Positions 8,663 through 16,201 of a DNA stretch of 64,000 bases are shown here, in pieces. The notes beneath the pieces are model-generated. The model made no database searches. It saw only the letters and a list, made by a program, of their open reading frames with translations, and was not told the DNA's origin. The translations under genes and the position numbers were made by a program. Numbering within the stretch: the first letter of the stretch is position 1; every line of letters begins with the position of its first letter. Origin of the DNA: Bradyrhizobium sp. Tv2a-2 (GTDB lineage: Bacteria > Pseudomonadota > Alphaproteobacteria > Rhizobiales > Xanthobacteraceae); contig NZ_AXAI01000015.1 of NCBI RefSeq assembly GCF_000472425.1, forward strand, positions 62,001 through 126,000, read 5' to 3'.

Positions 8663-9847
8663 ATGACCGAGCCACTCTTGTTCACGCCGCTGTCGATCCG
8701 GGACGTCACCTTGCGGAACCGGGTGGTGGTGCCGCCGATGCATCAATATTCGGCCGTGAAGGGCTTCCCGACCGACTGGCACACGGTCAATGCCGGCAAG
8801 TTCGCAGCCGGCGGCGCGGGGCTCGTGATCGTCGAATCGACCAAGGTCGAACGGCGCGGTTGCGGTACGATCGGCGATCTCGGCATCTGGGACGACGCGT
8901 TCGTGGTGCCGCTCAAGCGGATCACCGACTTCATCAAGCAGCAGAACGCAGTGCCGGGCATCCAGCTCGGCCATTCCGGGCGCAAGGCGCGCGCCTCCCG
9001 GCCATGGGAAGGCGGTGGCCCGCTGCGGCACACGCCGGAGATCGAAGCAGAGGTTACGGATTGGGACGCATGGACGCCGGTCGCGCCCAGCGCCATCGCC
9101 CATAGCGACAAATGGCCGGTGCCGCGGGCGCTGGAACGGGGCGAGGTCAAGGATCTGGTGCAGGCGTGGGGCGAGGCGGCGCGGCGCGCTCATGCAGCCG
9201 GGTTCGAGGTGCTGGAGTTGCACGGCGCGCACGGATACCTCGTACACGAGTTCCTCTCGGAGCTGTCCAACCAGCGCACCGACGAATATGGCGGCTCGGA
9301 ACCGAACCGGATGCGCTTCCTGATCGAGGTGACGGAGGCCGTCCGCGCCCGCTGGCCGGAAACCAAGCCGTTGTTCGTCCGGTTGTCGGTGGAGGATCAC
9401 GCCGGCTGGGGGCCGGAGAGCAGCGCGCGCCTTGCCAAGATCCTCAAAGCCAGGGGCGTCGACGTCATCGATTGCTCCTCGGGGGGGATTACCGACCAGG
9501 CGCCGATTCTCGGCAACGAGATCAAATACAGCTACCAGGTACCGCTGTCGGACCATGTCCGGAAGCATGCCGACATCATGACCATGGCGGTCGGCCTAAT
9601 CATCCATGGCGACCAGGCCGAGGAAATCTTACAAAATGGAAAGGCGGATCTGATCGCCGTCGGGCGGGAAATCCTCAACAATCCCAATTGGGCGATGGAT
9701 GCTGCCCTGAAATTGGGCGATGGAAGCGTGTTCCGGAACGTGCCCCCGCAATTCGGCTATTGGCTGGGGGTGCGGGCACGGCGCGGCTTTGGCACAAAAC
9801 CGTCAACTTGGCAGATCGGCCTTGAAGAAACCAGAAAGGTATTGTGA
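8663..9847 (+). CDS. NADH:flavin oxidoreductase, Old Yellow Enzyme family (YqjM-like)
   Basis: A 394-residue FMN enzyme that reduces activated C=C bonds or related electrophiles with NAD(P)H. N-terminal LFTPLSIRDVTLRNRVVVPP, the IQLGHSGRKA segment, LHGAHGYLVHEFLS with the substrate-anion-binding His pair, and NQRTDEYGGS are OYE signatures. The VESTKVERRG region and compact length fit the thermophilic-like YqjM class. ATG 8663 is preceded by AAGGAG at 8652-8657; a TTG three bases upstream is less likely. It is divergent from the hydroxyacid dehydrogenase and its stop overlaps a possible GTG start of the protease gene. The physiological substrate is unknown. Confidence 0.9.
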   Translation: MTEPLLFTPLSIRDVTLRNRVVVPPMHQYSAVKGFPTDWHTVNAGKFAAGGAGLVIVESTKVERRGCGTIGDLGIWDDAFVVPLKRITDFIKQQNAVPGIQLGHSGRKARASRPWEGGGPLRHTPEIEAEVTDWDAWTPVAPSAIAHSDKWPVPRALERGEVKDLVQAWGEAARRAHAAGFEVLELHGAHGYLVHEFLSELSNQRTDEYGGSEPNRMRFLIEVTEAVRARWPETKPLFVRLSVEDHAGWGPESSARLAKILKARGVDVIDCSSGGITDQAPILGNEIKYSYQVPLSDHVRKHADIMTMAVGLIIHGDQAEEILQNGKADLIAVGREILNNPNWAMDAALKLGDGSVFRNVPPQFGYWLGVRARRGFGTKPSTWQIGLEETRKVL

Positions 9848-9921
9848 GGATCGAACTTCGATCATATTTGATCCCACCGGGCGGCACAGGATCAGCTCAA
9901 GCGCGGAAGGCGGCGGCGGCA

Positions 9922-11250
9922 ATGCGGAAGAATTGGCTTTTCTTGATGGGTTCTCTGACCGGCGTATGCGTGACCCTGCTGGTGACGGGTCCGCAGAGCG
10001 CGCACCTAATCGCGCGTGCGACGGCGGCCGGCTCGGACACCTATTCGCAGCTCAACCTGTTCGGCGAGGTCTTTGAGCGCGTGCGCGCGGACTATGTCGA
10101 GAAGCCCGACGACTCCAAGCTGGTCGAGGGTGCGATCAACGGCATGGTCACCGCGCTCGATCCGCATTCGCGCTACATGAACGACAAGGCCTGGCGCGAG
10201 ATGCAGGAGACCACGTCCGGCGAGTTCGGCGGGCTCGGCATCGAGGTCACGATGGAAGACGGCCTGGTCAAGGTCGTAGCGCCAATCGACGACACGCCGG
10301 CAGCGCGCGCGGGGCTTCTGTCCGGCGACTTCATTGCGCAAATCGACGGCGAGCAGGTGCAGGGCCTGACGCTGGAGCAGGCTGTCAACAAGATGAAGGG
10401 CGCGGCCGATACCAAGACCAAGCTCACCATCATCCGCAAGGGCAAGGAGGCGCCGTTCGACGTCTCCATCACCCGCGAGATCATCCGCGTGAAGCCGGTG
10501 CGCTACCACACCGAGGGCGGCGATATCGGCTATATCCGCATCACCTCTTTCAACGAACAGACCACCGACGGCCTGCATAAGGCGATCAGTGATATCGAGA
10601 AGCAGATCCCGGCCGAAAAGCTCGCCGGTTTTGTGGTCGACCTGCGCAACAATCCGGGCGGCCTGCTCGACCAGGCCGTTTCGGTGTCAAGCTCGTTCAT
10701 GAAATATGGCGAGGTGGTGTCCACCCGCGGCCGCAATCCGGAGGAAACCCAGCGCTTCACCGCGCGCGGTGGCGACCTCATCAAGAACAAGCCGCTGGTG
10801 GTACTGATCAATGGCGGCTCGGCCTCGGCGTCGGAAATCGTCGCCGGCGCCCTGCATGATCACAAGCGCGCGACCCTGATCGGCACGCGCTCCTTCGGGA
10901 AGGGCTCGGTGCAGACCATCATTCCGCTCGGCGCCGGCAATGGCGCGCTGGCCCTGACCACGGCGCGCTACTTCACGCCGTCGGGGCACTCGATTCAGGC
11001 CCAGGGCATCACGCCCGACATTGAAGTTTTGCAGAGCGTGCCGGATGAGCTGAAAGGCCGCACCGACACCAAGGGCGAAGCCTCGATGCGTGGGCATCTG
11101 TCGGCCGAAGGCAAGGAGCAGTCCGGCTCGCAGTCCTACGTGCCGCCGGATGAGAAGGACGACAAGGCATTGCACGCGGCCTACGACCTGCTGCGCGGCG
11201 TCACCGTCAATGCCGATGCGCCCGCCGCCGCCAAGGCGGTGCCAAACTAG
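9922..11250 (+). CDS. ctpA: Carboxy-terminal processing protease, S41 family
   Basis: A 442-residue periplasmic serine protease that trims C-termini of envelope proteins. Residues about 4-24 form a hydrophobic export signal or anchor. A PDZ domain lies near 85-165 (GGLGIEVTMEDG to GDFIAQIDGE). The S41 catalytic core follows, with VDLRNNPGG, the Ser in GGSASASEIVAGAL and the Lys in RSFGKGSVQT forming a Ser-Lys dyad. I preferred ATG 9922, preceded by GGAAGG, because the signal follows directly. A GTG at 9844 overlapping the OYE stop by four bases with its own AAGG is the alternative and would imply translational coupling. The C-terminal tail is Ala-rich and probably disordered. Confidence 0.9.
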   Translation: MRKNWLFLMGSLTGVCVTLLVTGPQSAHLIARATAAGSDTYSQLNLFGEVFERVRADYVEKPDDSKLVEGAINGMVTALDPHSRYMNDKAWREMQETTSGEFGGLGIEVTMEDGLVKVVAPIDDTPAARAGLLSGDFIAQIDGEQVQGLTLEQAVNKMKGAADTKTKLTIIRKGKEAPFDVSITREIIRVKPVRYHTEGGDIGYIRITSFNEQTTDGLHKAISDIEKQIPAEKLAGFVVDLRNNPGGLLDQAVSVSSSFMKYGEVVSTRGRNPEETQRFTARGGDLIKNKPLVVLINGGSASASEIVAGALHDHKRATLIGTRSFGKGSVQTIIPLGAGNGALALTTARYFTPSGHSIQAQGITPDIEVLQSVPDELKGRTDTKGEASMRGHLSAEGKEQSGSQSYVPPDEKDDKALHAAYDLLRGVTVNADAPAAAKAVPN

Positions 11251-11270
11251 CCGGCTCGGAACGGGCCAGG

Positions 11271-11295
11271 AGAGGCTATATACAGAGGCTATATA
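11271..11295 (+). repeat. 12-bp tandem direct repeat after ctpA
   Basis: AGAGGCTATATA occurs at 11271-11282 and again at 11284-11295, separated by one base, just before the terminator hairpin. Its meaning is unknown; it may be a slippage product. Confidence 0.6.
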
Positions 11296-11305
11296 AGTGA
11301 GATCA

Positions 11306-11336
11306 AAGGGCGGCCTTGCGGCCGCCCTTGTTGTTG
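11306..11336 (+). terminator. Rho-independent terminator of ctpA
   Basis: A perfect 10-bp stem (AAGGGCGGCC at 11306-11315 and GGCCGCCCTT at 11320-11329) with loop TTGC is followed by TTGTTG. It lies about 55 bp after the ctpA stop and upstream of the 3' end of the convergent MFS gene, so it may serve both. Confidence 0.8.
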
Positions 11337-11378
11337 CTGCAACGCGCCGCCTCCGGAATAGGTGGCGACCCTGCCGAG

Positions 11379-12632
11379 TCACTGCTGGAACAGCGGCCCG
11401 GCGCTGCGCCCGGCCGATCTCGAGCTTAGGGCCACGATGGCTGCGGCGACGATATTGGTCGCCGCGCTGGCGATGATCGGCAGCTCGTAGCTGTGGCTGA
11501 GATCGAAGGCGAAGCCCGCAGCGCTCGGGCCGATCAGCGTGCCGAAGGCGACGCTGGTATAGAGCACGCCGATGATGCCGCTGACGTTGCGTCCACCGAA
11601 ATAATCCATCACCACGGACGGTAGCACGGCAACCCAGCCGCCATAGAAGATGCCATAGATGAATGCAAAGCCCGCCAGCGACCACAGGTGGTCGGAGACG
11701 GCCCAGAGCACGAGTGACACCGCCATTCCTGCGAACATCAGAAGCAGCGAGCGCTCGCGGCCCATGCGATCGGCGATACCGCCCAGGAAAAAGCGGCCGG
11801 CGGTGCTTCCGATGCCGATCACGCCCAACAGCAGCGTCGCCTGTGCTGTGGCGATGCCGTGATCGCGCGCGAATGGCACGAGGTGGACGAAGGGCACGAA
11901 CACGCCAAACGAGCAGATCAGGCAGGCCGCATAGAGGCCGACGAAACGGCCGGAGCGGACGGCCTCGCGAACGCTGGAGCCTTCGCCGCTGGCGCCTCCG
12001 CCTTGAGGCGGCTGAGCCTCGCCATCAGGGTAAAGCCCGCGAGTCCGCAGATCGTTGTCGGCAAGCAGCGCCATCCCTCCGCCGAGCACGAGTGCAAACG
12101 CACCGAGCGCGAGGTAAGCGCCGCGCCAGCCGACGCCGGCAATCAGCAACGAGGCCACCGGTGGCATCACCAGCGTGCCGACCCCAATGCCACTGACGGC
12201 AAGGCCTGAGGCAAAGCCGCGACGTCGCACGAACCAGCGCTGAACCGCGCCGATCGCCGGAACATAGGCGCAGCCGACACCAAGTCCTACGCCCAGGCTA
12301 TAGGCCGCATAAACCTCGAGAAGGCTGCGGGCGACGCTTGCCAATGCGAGCCCGACGCCGAGCAGAACCATGCCGGTCACCACAAGCGGTCGCGCGCCGA
12401 AGCGGTCGGCAAGGGGACCGCTGATGATGCCGAGCCCGAAATAGAGAAAGCCGGCAAGAGAGAAGACCAACGACACCGAGCCGCGCGAGGCGCCGAAATC
12501 ATGCTGGAGCTGCTCGAGAAACGCGCTGAAAGTATAGGCGCAGCCGAAGCCGATGAAAGTAATCGCGAATGCGGCGGCGACCACAAGCCAGCCGTAGAAG
12601 ATGCGGGGGGCCTCTGTCGCTTGCCCAGGCAT
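11379..12632 (-). CDS. MFS transporter
   Basis: A 417-residue, twelve-helix inner-membrane permease. The first helix (FYGWLVVAAAFAITFIGFG) and loop motif GPLADRFGARPLVVTG between helices 2 and 3 are typical of the monocarboxylate/oxalate-formate antiporter-like MFS group. A second copy of the loop motif (GGIADRMGRERSLLL) follows helix 8. ATG 12632 has GGAGG four to five bases upstream, so it is preferred to ATG 12644. It is divergent from a CGNR zinc-finger gene across an 88-bp gap with overlapping -10 elements, suggesting regulation by that protein. A small organic acid substrate is a guess. Confidence 0.87.
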   Translation of the reverse strand: MPGQATEAPRIFYGWLVVAAAFAITFIGFGCAYTFSAFLEQLQHDFGASRGSVSLVFSLAGFLYFGLGIISGPLADRFGARPLVVTGMVLLGVGLALASVARSLLEVYAAYSLGVGLGVGCAYVPAIGAVQRWFVRRRGFASGLAVSGIGVGTLVMPPVASLLIAGVGWRGAYLALGAFALVLGGGMALLADNDLRTRGLYPDGEAQPPQGGGASGEGSSVREAVRSGRFVGLYAACLICSFGVFVPFVHLVPFARDHGIATAQATLLLGVIGIGSTAGRFFLGGIADRMGRERSLLLMFAGMAVSLVLWAVSDHLWSLAGFAFIYGIFYGGWVAVLPSVVMDYFGGRNVSGIIGVLYTSVAFGTLIGPSAAGFAFDLSHSYELPIIASAATNIVAAAIVALSSRSAGRSAGPLFQQ

Positions 12633-12667
12633 GACGACCTCCATTTTTTAGCGACACTTCTAAAGAT

Positions 12668-12675
12668 ATTATAAT
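12668..12675. promoter_or_regulatory. Shared symmetric -10 element of divergent promoters
   Basis: ATTATAAT contains TATAAT on both strands: 12670-12675 on plus and 12673-12668 on minus. The two divergent starts (12721 and 12632) are each about 40 bp away. Arms GACAC (12653-12657) and GTGTC (12677-12681) flank it and could be an operator. The -35 elements are poor. Confidence 0.4.
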
Positions 12676-12720
12676 GGTGTCTATTGTCGTCAACCGGTAA
12701 AGGTGATTAAATGGTGTTGC

Positions 12721-13311
12721 ATGTCGAAAGAGTCGCGCAAGTTCCAGGTCCCCGACGCGCTGGCGAATCTGTACGATTTCGCCAACACGCTCGATCTCAG
12801 GCATTTCACCCATCACGGGGTGGCGCATCCGCAAGGGGATGAGTTGAAGGCTCCGCAGGATCTCGCATCCTGGATGGCTGCGCGCGGGATGCTGCAGGCG
12901 GATACGAAAATCACGCCTGCGATGTTCGATACGGCGGTGGGCTTTCGCAGGGCCTTGCGCGATTATCTGCAGCATGACCCGCCAAGCCGGCGCCAGCGCA
13001 GCGTCGCGCGCGCGTTGAACGAGGCCATTGCGGCGTTTCCTCTGGTTGCCGAGCTCGGCGGCACGGGCAAGGCGCTGCTGCGCCCTGCGCGCAATGATGC
13101 GCTGGCGGGAATTTCAACGCTGGTCGCTGACCTCTACGACGGGATGCAGAGTGGTTCGCTTGACCGGCTCAAGATGTGTGCGGCTGAGGAGTGTCGGCGG
13201 CTATTCTTCGACCGATCGAAACCCGCGACGCGGCGCTGGTGCATGTCGTCGCTGTGCGGCAACCGCATCAAGACCAGGGCTTACCGCGCGCGACAACGCG
13301 CCACACAGTGA
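12721..13311 (+). CDS. CGNR zinc-finger (ABATE-domain) regulator
   Basis: A 196-residue protein with an N-terminal stress-sensing ABATE-like domain and a C-terminal CGNR zinc finger: CAAEECRRLFFD followed by RRWCMSSLCGNRIKTRAYR. Four Cys and the basic tail suggest Zn-dependent DNA binding. The family is regarded as transcription regulators of small-molecule or stress genes. I chose ATG 12721 rather than GTG 12703 because the latter adds a WCC segment not expected in the family. The gene faces away from the MFS transporter, which is its most likely target. The ligand is unknown. Confidence 0.85.
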   Translation: MSKESRKFQVPDALANLYDFANTLDLRHFTHHGVAHPQGDELKAPQDLASWMAARGMLQADTKITPAMFDTAVGFRRALRDYLQHDPPSRRQRSVARALNEAIAAFPLVAELGGTGKALLRPARNDALAGISTLVADLYDGMQSGSLDRLKMCAAEECRRLFFDRSKPATRRWCMSSLCGNRIKTRAYRARQRATQ

Positions 13312-13469
13312 CGACGGGTTCCAGCATCGGAATAGGAAAAATTGCCGGCTTCATACGGCTGTGCTGGAAACTTGTTTTTCGCTGCCGATCATCGCTGTCA
13401 TCAACGGAATCGCGACCAAGCTCATCAGCTAGCTCACGTCGGTCAACGCCTCGCTGCGTTGAGCGGCGT

Positions 13470-13736
13470 TCACTGCATCCTCCTTTGGGGATGGCGTGTC
13501 CGCTTCGGAGCGACGCCGACGGTCTCATTGTTGGACCATTGTCCCGAGCTTTGTCCGCCGTAGCGCCGGTAGTTGGGGTCCGTATAGGGATTGCCGGGAC
13601 CCTTGTTCTGGCAGTTCGCGCCTGGATAGAAAAACGCGCAATAGGCGGGTTCGGACATCGCCTGTTGCGCCTGTGCAGGCATCAGGACGGAGGTCGAGAG
13701 TACCGCAAGCGCGCCGAGTGGCCTGAGCAGCGACAT
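13470..13736 (-). CDS. Small secreted protein of unknown function
   Basis: An 88-residue protein. ATG 13736 follows GGAGA. Residues 1-23 form a clear Sec signal (LGALAVLSTSVLMPAQAQQ). The mature part begins with AMSEPAYCAFFYPGANCQNKG, has two cysteines that could pair in the periplasm, and is rich in Pro, Asn and Tyr with a basic tail. It is on the same strand as moaC, about 105 bp beyond its stop. It occupies the place where I would expect moeA and lexA in related genomes. No function can be given. Confidence 0.6.
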   Translation of the reverse strand: MSLLRPLGALAVLSTSVLMPAQAQQAMSEPAYCAFFYPGANCQNKGPGNPYTDPNYRRYGGQSSGQWSNNETVGVAPKRTRHPQRRMQ

Positions 13737-13841
13737 GACGTCATCTCCGTGATGGAAAAGTGCCGAGCGCCTGCGAGAACAACACCGCACATGCGATCTT
13801 CTTCCGATCAATCGGTGGGAAATCCTGAGGCCGCGGTGAAG

Positions 13842-14336
13842 TCAGGCTCGGTAATGGCCGGACTTGCCCCCGATCTTCTCCACGAGATGGATGCCTTCGA
13901 TGTGGACGCCGCGTTCGACGGCCTTGATCATGTCGTAGATCGTCAGACACGCGACAGATACCGCCGTCAGCGCCTCCATCTCGACGCCGGTCGGCCCGGT
14001 CACCTTGACGCTGGCGCGCACAAGACAGCCGGGCAGGGCGGCGTCGGGGGCAATGTCGACGGTGACTTTCGAGAGCGTTAGCGGATGGCATAGCGGAATA
14101 AGCTCCGCCGTTCGCTTCGCGGCCATGATCCCGGCTATCCGCGCGGTGCCCAGAACGTCGCCCTTCTTGGCGTTGCCCGAGACGATCAAGTCCAGCGTCG
14201 ACTGGCTCATGACGACACGACCTTCCGCCACGGCCTGCCGTTCGGTAGCCGGCTTTTCCGACACGTCGACCATGCGCGCCTCACCGGCGGCGTCGATATG
14301 GGTGAGGGCGGGCAATGGCGAGGCTTTGCGGGTCAT
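13842..14336 (-). CDS. moaC: Cyclic pyranopterin monophosphate synthase MoaC
   Basis: A 164-residue enzyme that, after MoaA, converts the GTP-derived 3',8-cyclo intermediate into cyclic pyranopterin monophosphate for molybdenum cofactor. LIPLCHPLTLSKV, TGVEMEALTAVSVA and YDMIKAVERG are present; Asp and Lys of the last motif are the catalytic pair. ATG 14336 overlaps the trpC stop by one base (TGATG), so translation is probably coupled. The full length matches the family. moeA, the usual next gene in related genomes as I recall, is not in the window. Confidence 0.96.
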   Translation of the reverse strand: MTRKASPLPALTHIDAAGEARMVDVSEKPATERQAVAEGRVVMSQSTLDLIVSGNAKKGDVLGTARIAGIMAAKRTAELIPLCHPLTLSKVTVDIAPDAALPGCLVRASVKVTGPTGVEMEALTAVSVACLTIYDMIKAVERGVHIEGIHLVEKIGGKSGHYRA

Positions 14337-15154
14337 CACTGAGTTCCGGTCGTAACCGCCGGCGCACGCGCGAGCAGCGCCTGCGTTGCCGTCGTCACAT
14401 CGGCCTGCCGCATCAGGCTTTCGCCGACCAGGAAGGTCGAGATGCCGACGCGGGCGAGCCGCGCCATGTCGGCAGGCGTGAATACGCCGCTCTCGCCGAC
14501 GATCACGCGGTCGTTCGGAATCAACGGCGCCAGCGCCTCGCTGGTCCCCAATGTCGTCTCGAAGGTGCGCAGGTTGCGATTGTTGATTCCGATCATCGGC
14601 GAGCGGAGCCTGAGTGCGCGCTCGAGCTCGTTCCGGTCATGGATCTCGATCAGCACGTCCATGCCATGGGCGAGCGCCGCAGCTTCGAGGTCGCGCGCCG
14701 CGCCATCGACGAGAGCGGCCATGATGATCAGGATACAGTCGGCCCCATGCGCACGGGCTTCCGCCACTTGATAGGGGTCGAACATGAAATCCTTGCGCAG
14801 CACTGGCAGGTTGGTAGCCGCGCGCGCGGCCACCATGAAATCCAGATGGCCCTGGAACGACGGTGTATCCGTCAGCACCGACAGGCAGGCCGCGCCGCCG
14901 GCCTCATAGGCCTTGGCGAGCGACGGCGGATCGAAGTCGGCGCGGATGAGGCCCTTGGAAGGGGAGGCCTTCTTGATTTCAGCGATCAAAGCATAATCGC
15001 CGGCCGCTGTTTTCCTGCGGATGGCGCTGAGAAAGCCGCGAGGGGGCGGAGCGCTTCGTGCGCGTGCCTCGACTTCGGAAAGTGGTAGTGCGCGCCTGGC
15101 GCTCGCGATCTCCTCGCGCTTATAGGCTTCGATCTTGGTCAGGATATCGGACAT
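14336..15154 (-). CDS. trpC: Indole-3-glycerol phosphate synthase
   Basis: A 272-residue TIM-barrel enzyme closing the indole ring of CdRP to indole-3-glycerol phosphate in tryptophan synthesis. LIAEIKKASPSKG (substrate-binding Lys), VLRKDFMFDPYQ (catalytic Lys), IGINNRNLRTF and VGESGVFTP (catalytic Glu and Ser) are all present. It is monofunctional: there is no fused TrpF. It follows trpD with a 14-bp gap and overlaps moaC by one base, so it belongs to a trpD-trpC-moaC transcript. Confidence 0.96.
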   Translation of the reverse strand: MSDILTKIEAYKREEIASARRALPLSEVEARARSAPPPRGFLSAIRRKTAAGDYALIAEIKKASPSKGLIRADFDPPSLAKAYEAGGAACLSVLTDTPSFQGHLDFMVAARAATNLPVLRKDFMFDPYQVAEARAHGADCILIIMAALVDGAARDLEAAALAHGMDVLIEIHDRNELERALRLRSPMIGINNRNLRTFETTLGTSEALAPLIPNDRVIVGESGVFTPADMARLARVGISTFLVGESLMRQADVTTATQALLARAPAVTTGTQ

Positions 15155-15168
15155 CGCGATGCCTCGGC

Positions 15169-16182
15169 TCAGCTGTTGGAGACCGCGACCAGGTGCTTCA
15201 GCCGCGCCGCCGCTGCCCCACTGTCGAGCGACTTCTTGCCGATCTCGACGCCTTCCTTGAGAGTTTTGGCACGGCTGGCCACGACCAGGGCCGCCGCTGC
15301 ATTCAACAGCGCGACATCACGGTAGGGGCTTGGCTTGCCGTCGAGCACGCTTTGCAGCGCCACCGCATTGGCGTCGGCATCGCCGCCCTTTAAACCCTCG
15401 CTGCCGCAACGGGTGAGACCGGCTTGTTCCGGCGTGACCTCGAAGGTTCGGATATCACCGTTCTCCAGTGCCGCAACAAAGGTCGGGCCGGTCAGCGTGA
15501 TCTCGTCCAGGCCATCGGAGCCGTGCACCACCCAGACGGATTCAGAGCCGAGGTTTTGCAGCACCTGCGCCAAAGGCTGCACCCATTGCCGCGAGAACAC
15601 TCCAACCATCTGCCGCCTCACCCCGGCCGGATTGGACAAGGGTCCCAGCAGGTTGAAAATGGTACGGGTGGCGAGCTCGACCCGGGTCGGGCCGACATTC
15701 TTCATGGCGGGGTGGTGCGCGGGCGCGAACATGAAGCCGATCCCGGCTTCGTGCACGCAGCGGCCGACGTCTTCCGGCTTAAGGTCGATCTTCACCCCGA
15801 GCGATGCAAGCACGTCGGCTGCCCCCGAGCGGGAGGAGAGGGCGCGATTGCCGTGCTTGGCAACGGGGATGCCGGTACCGGCGACGATGAAAGCGGCGCA
15901 GGTCGAGACGTTGACCGAGCCAGAGCCGTCACCGCCGGTGCCGACGATGTCGATGGCCTCGGCCGGGGCGGTGACACCAAGCATCTTGCCGCGCATCGCC
16001 GAAACCGCACCGGTGATTTCCTCCACCGTTTCGCCGCGCACCCGCAGTGCCATCAGCAAGCCGCCCATCTGCGATGGCGTAGCCTCGCCCGACATCATGC
16101 TGTCAAAAGCGCTAGCGGCTTCCTTGCGAGTCAGGGTGGCGCCGGTGGCGACTTTGCCAATAATCGATTTAAAGTCGTCCAT
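15169..16182 (-). CDS. trpD: Anthranilate phosphoribosyltransferase
   Basis: A 337-residue cytosolic enzyme transferring phosphoribose from PRPP to anthranilate. The PRPP motif IVGTGGDGSGSVNVST (about residues 78-93) and KHGNRALSSRSGAADV (about 105-120) are intact. ATG 16182 gives the family N-terminus; the upstream extension to 16296 overlaps ppiD and is not expected. The ribosome site is weak, fitting translation after ppiD, whose stop is 19 bp upstream. trpE, trpG and trpF are not in the window. Confidence 0.96.
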   Translation of the reverse strand: MDDFKSIIGKVATGATLTRKEAASAFDSMMSGEATPSQMGGLLMALRVRGETVEEITGAVSAMRGKMLGVTAPAEAIDIVGTGGDGSGSVNVSTCAAFIVAGTGIPVAKHGNRALSSRSGAADVLASLGVKIDLKPEDVGRCVHEAGIGFMFAPAHHPAMKNVGPTRVELATRTIFNLLGPLSNPAGVRRQMVGVFSRQWVQPLAQVLQNLGSESVWVVHGSDGLDEITLTGPTFVAALENGDIRTFEVTPEQAGLTRCGSEGLKGGDADANAVALQSVLDGKPSPYRDVALLNAAAALVVASRAKTLKEGVEIGKKSLDSGAAAARLKHLVAVSNS

Positions 16183-16201
16183 CGCGTAACTCAAACATGA
16201 C

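Noticed and set aside
6723..8663. 646-codon plus-strand frame
   Set aside because: It runs antisense to the HAD and hydroxyacid dehydrogenase genes, both with full catalytic motifs.
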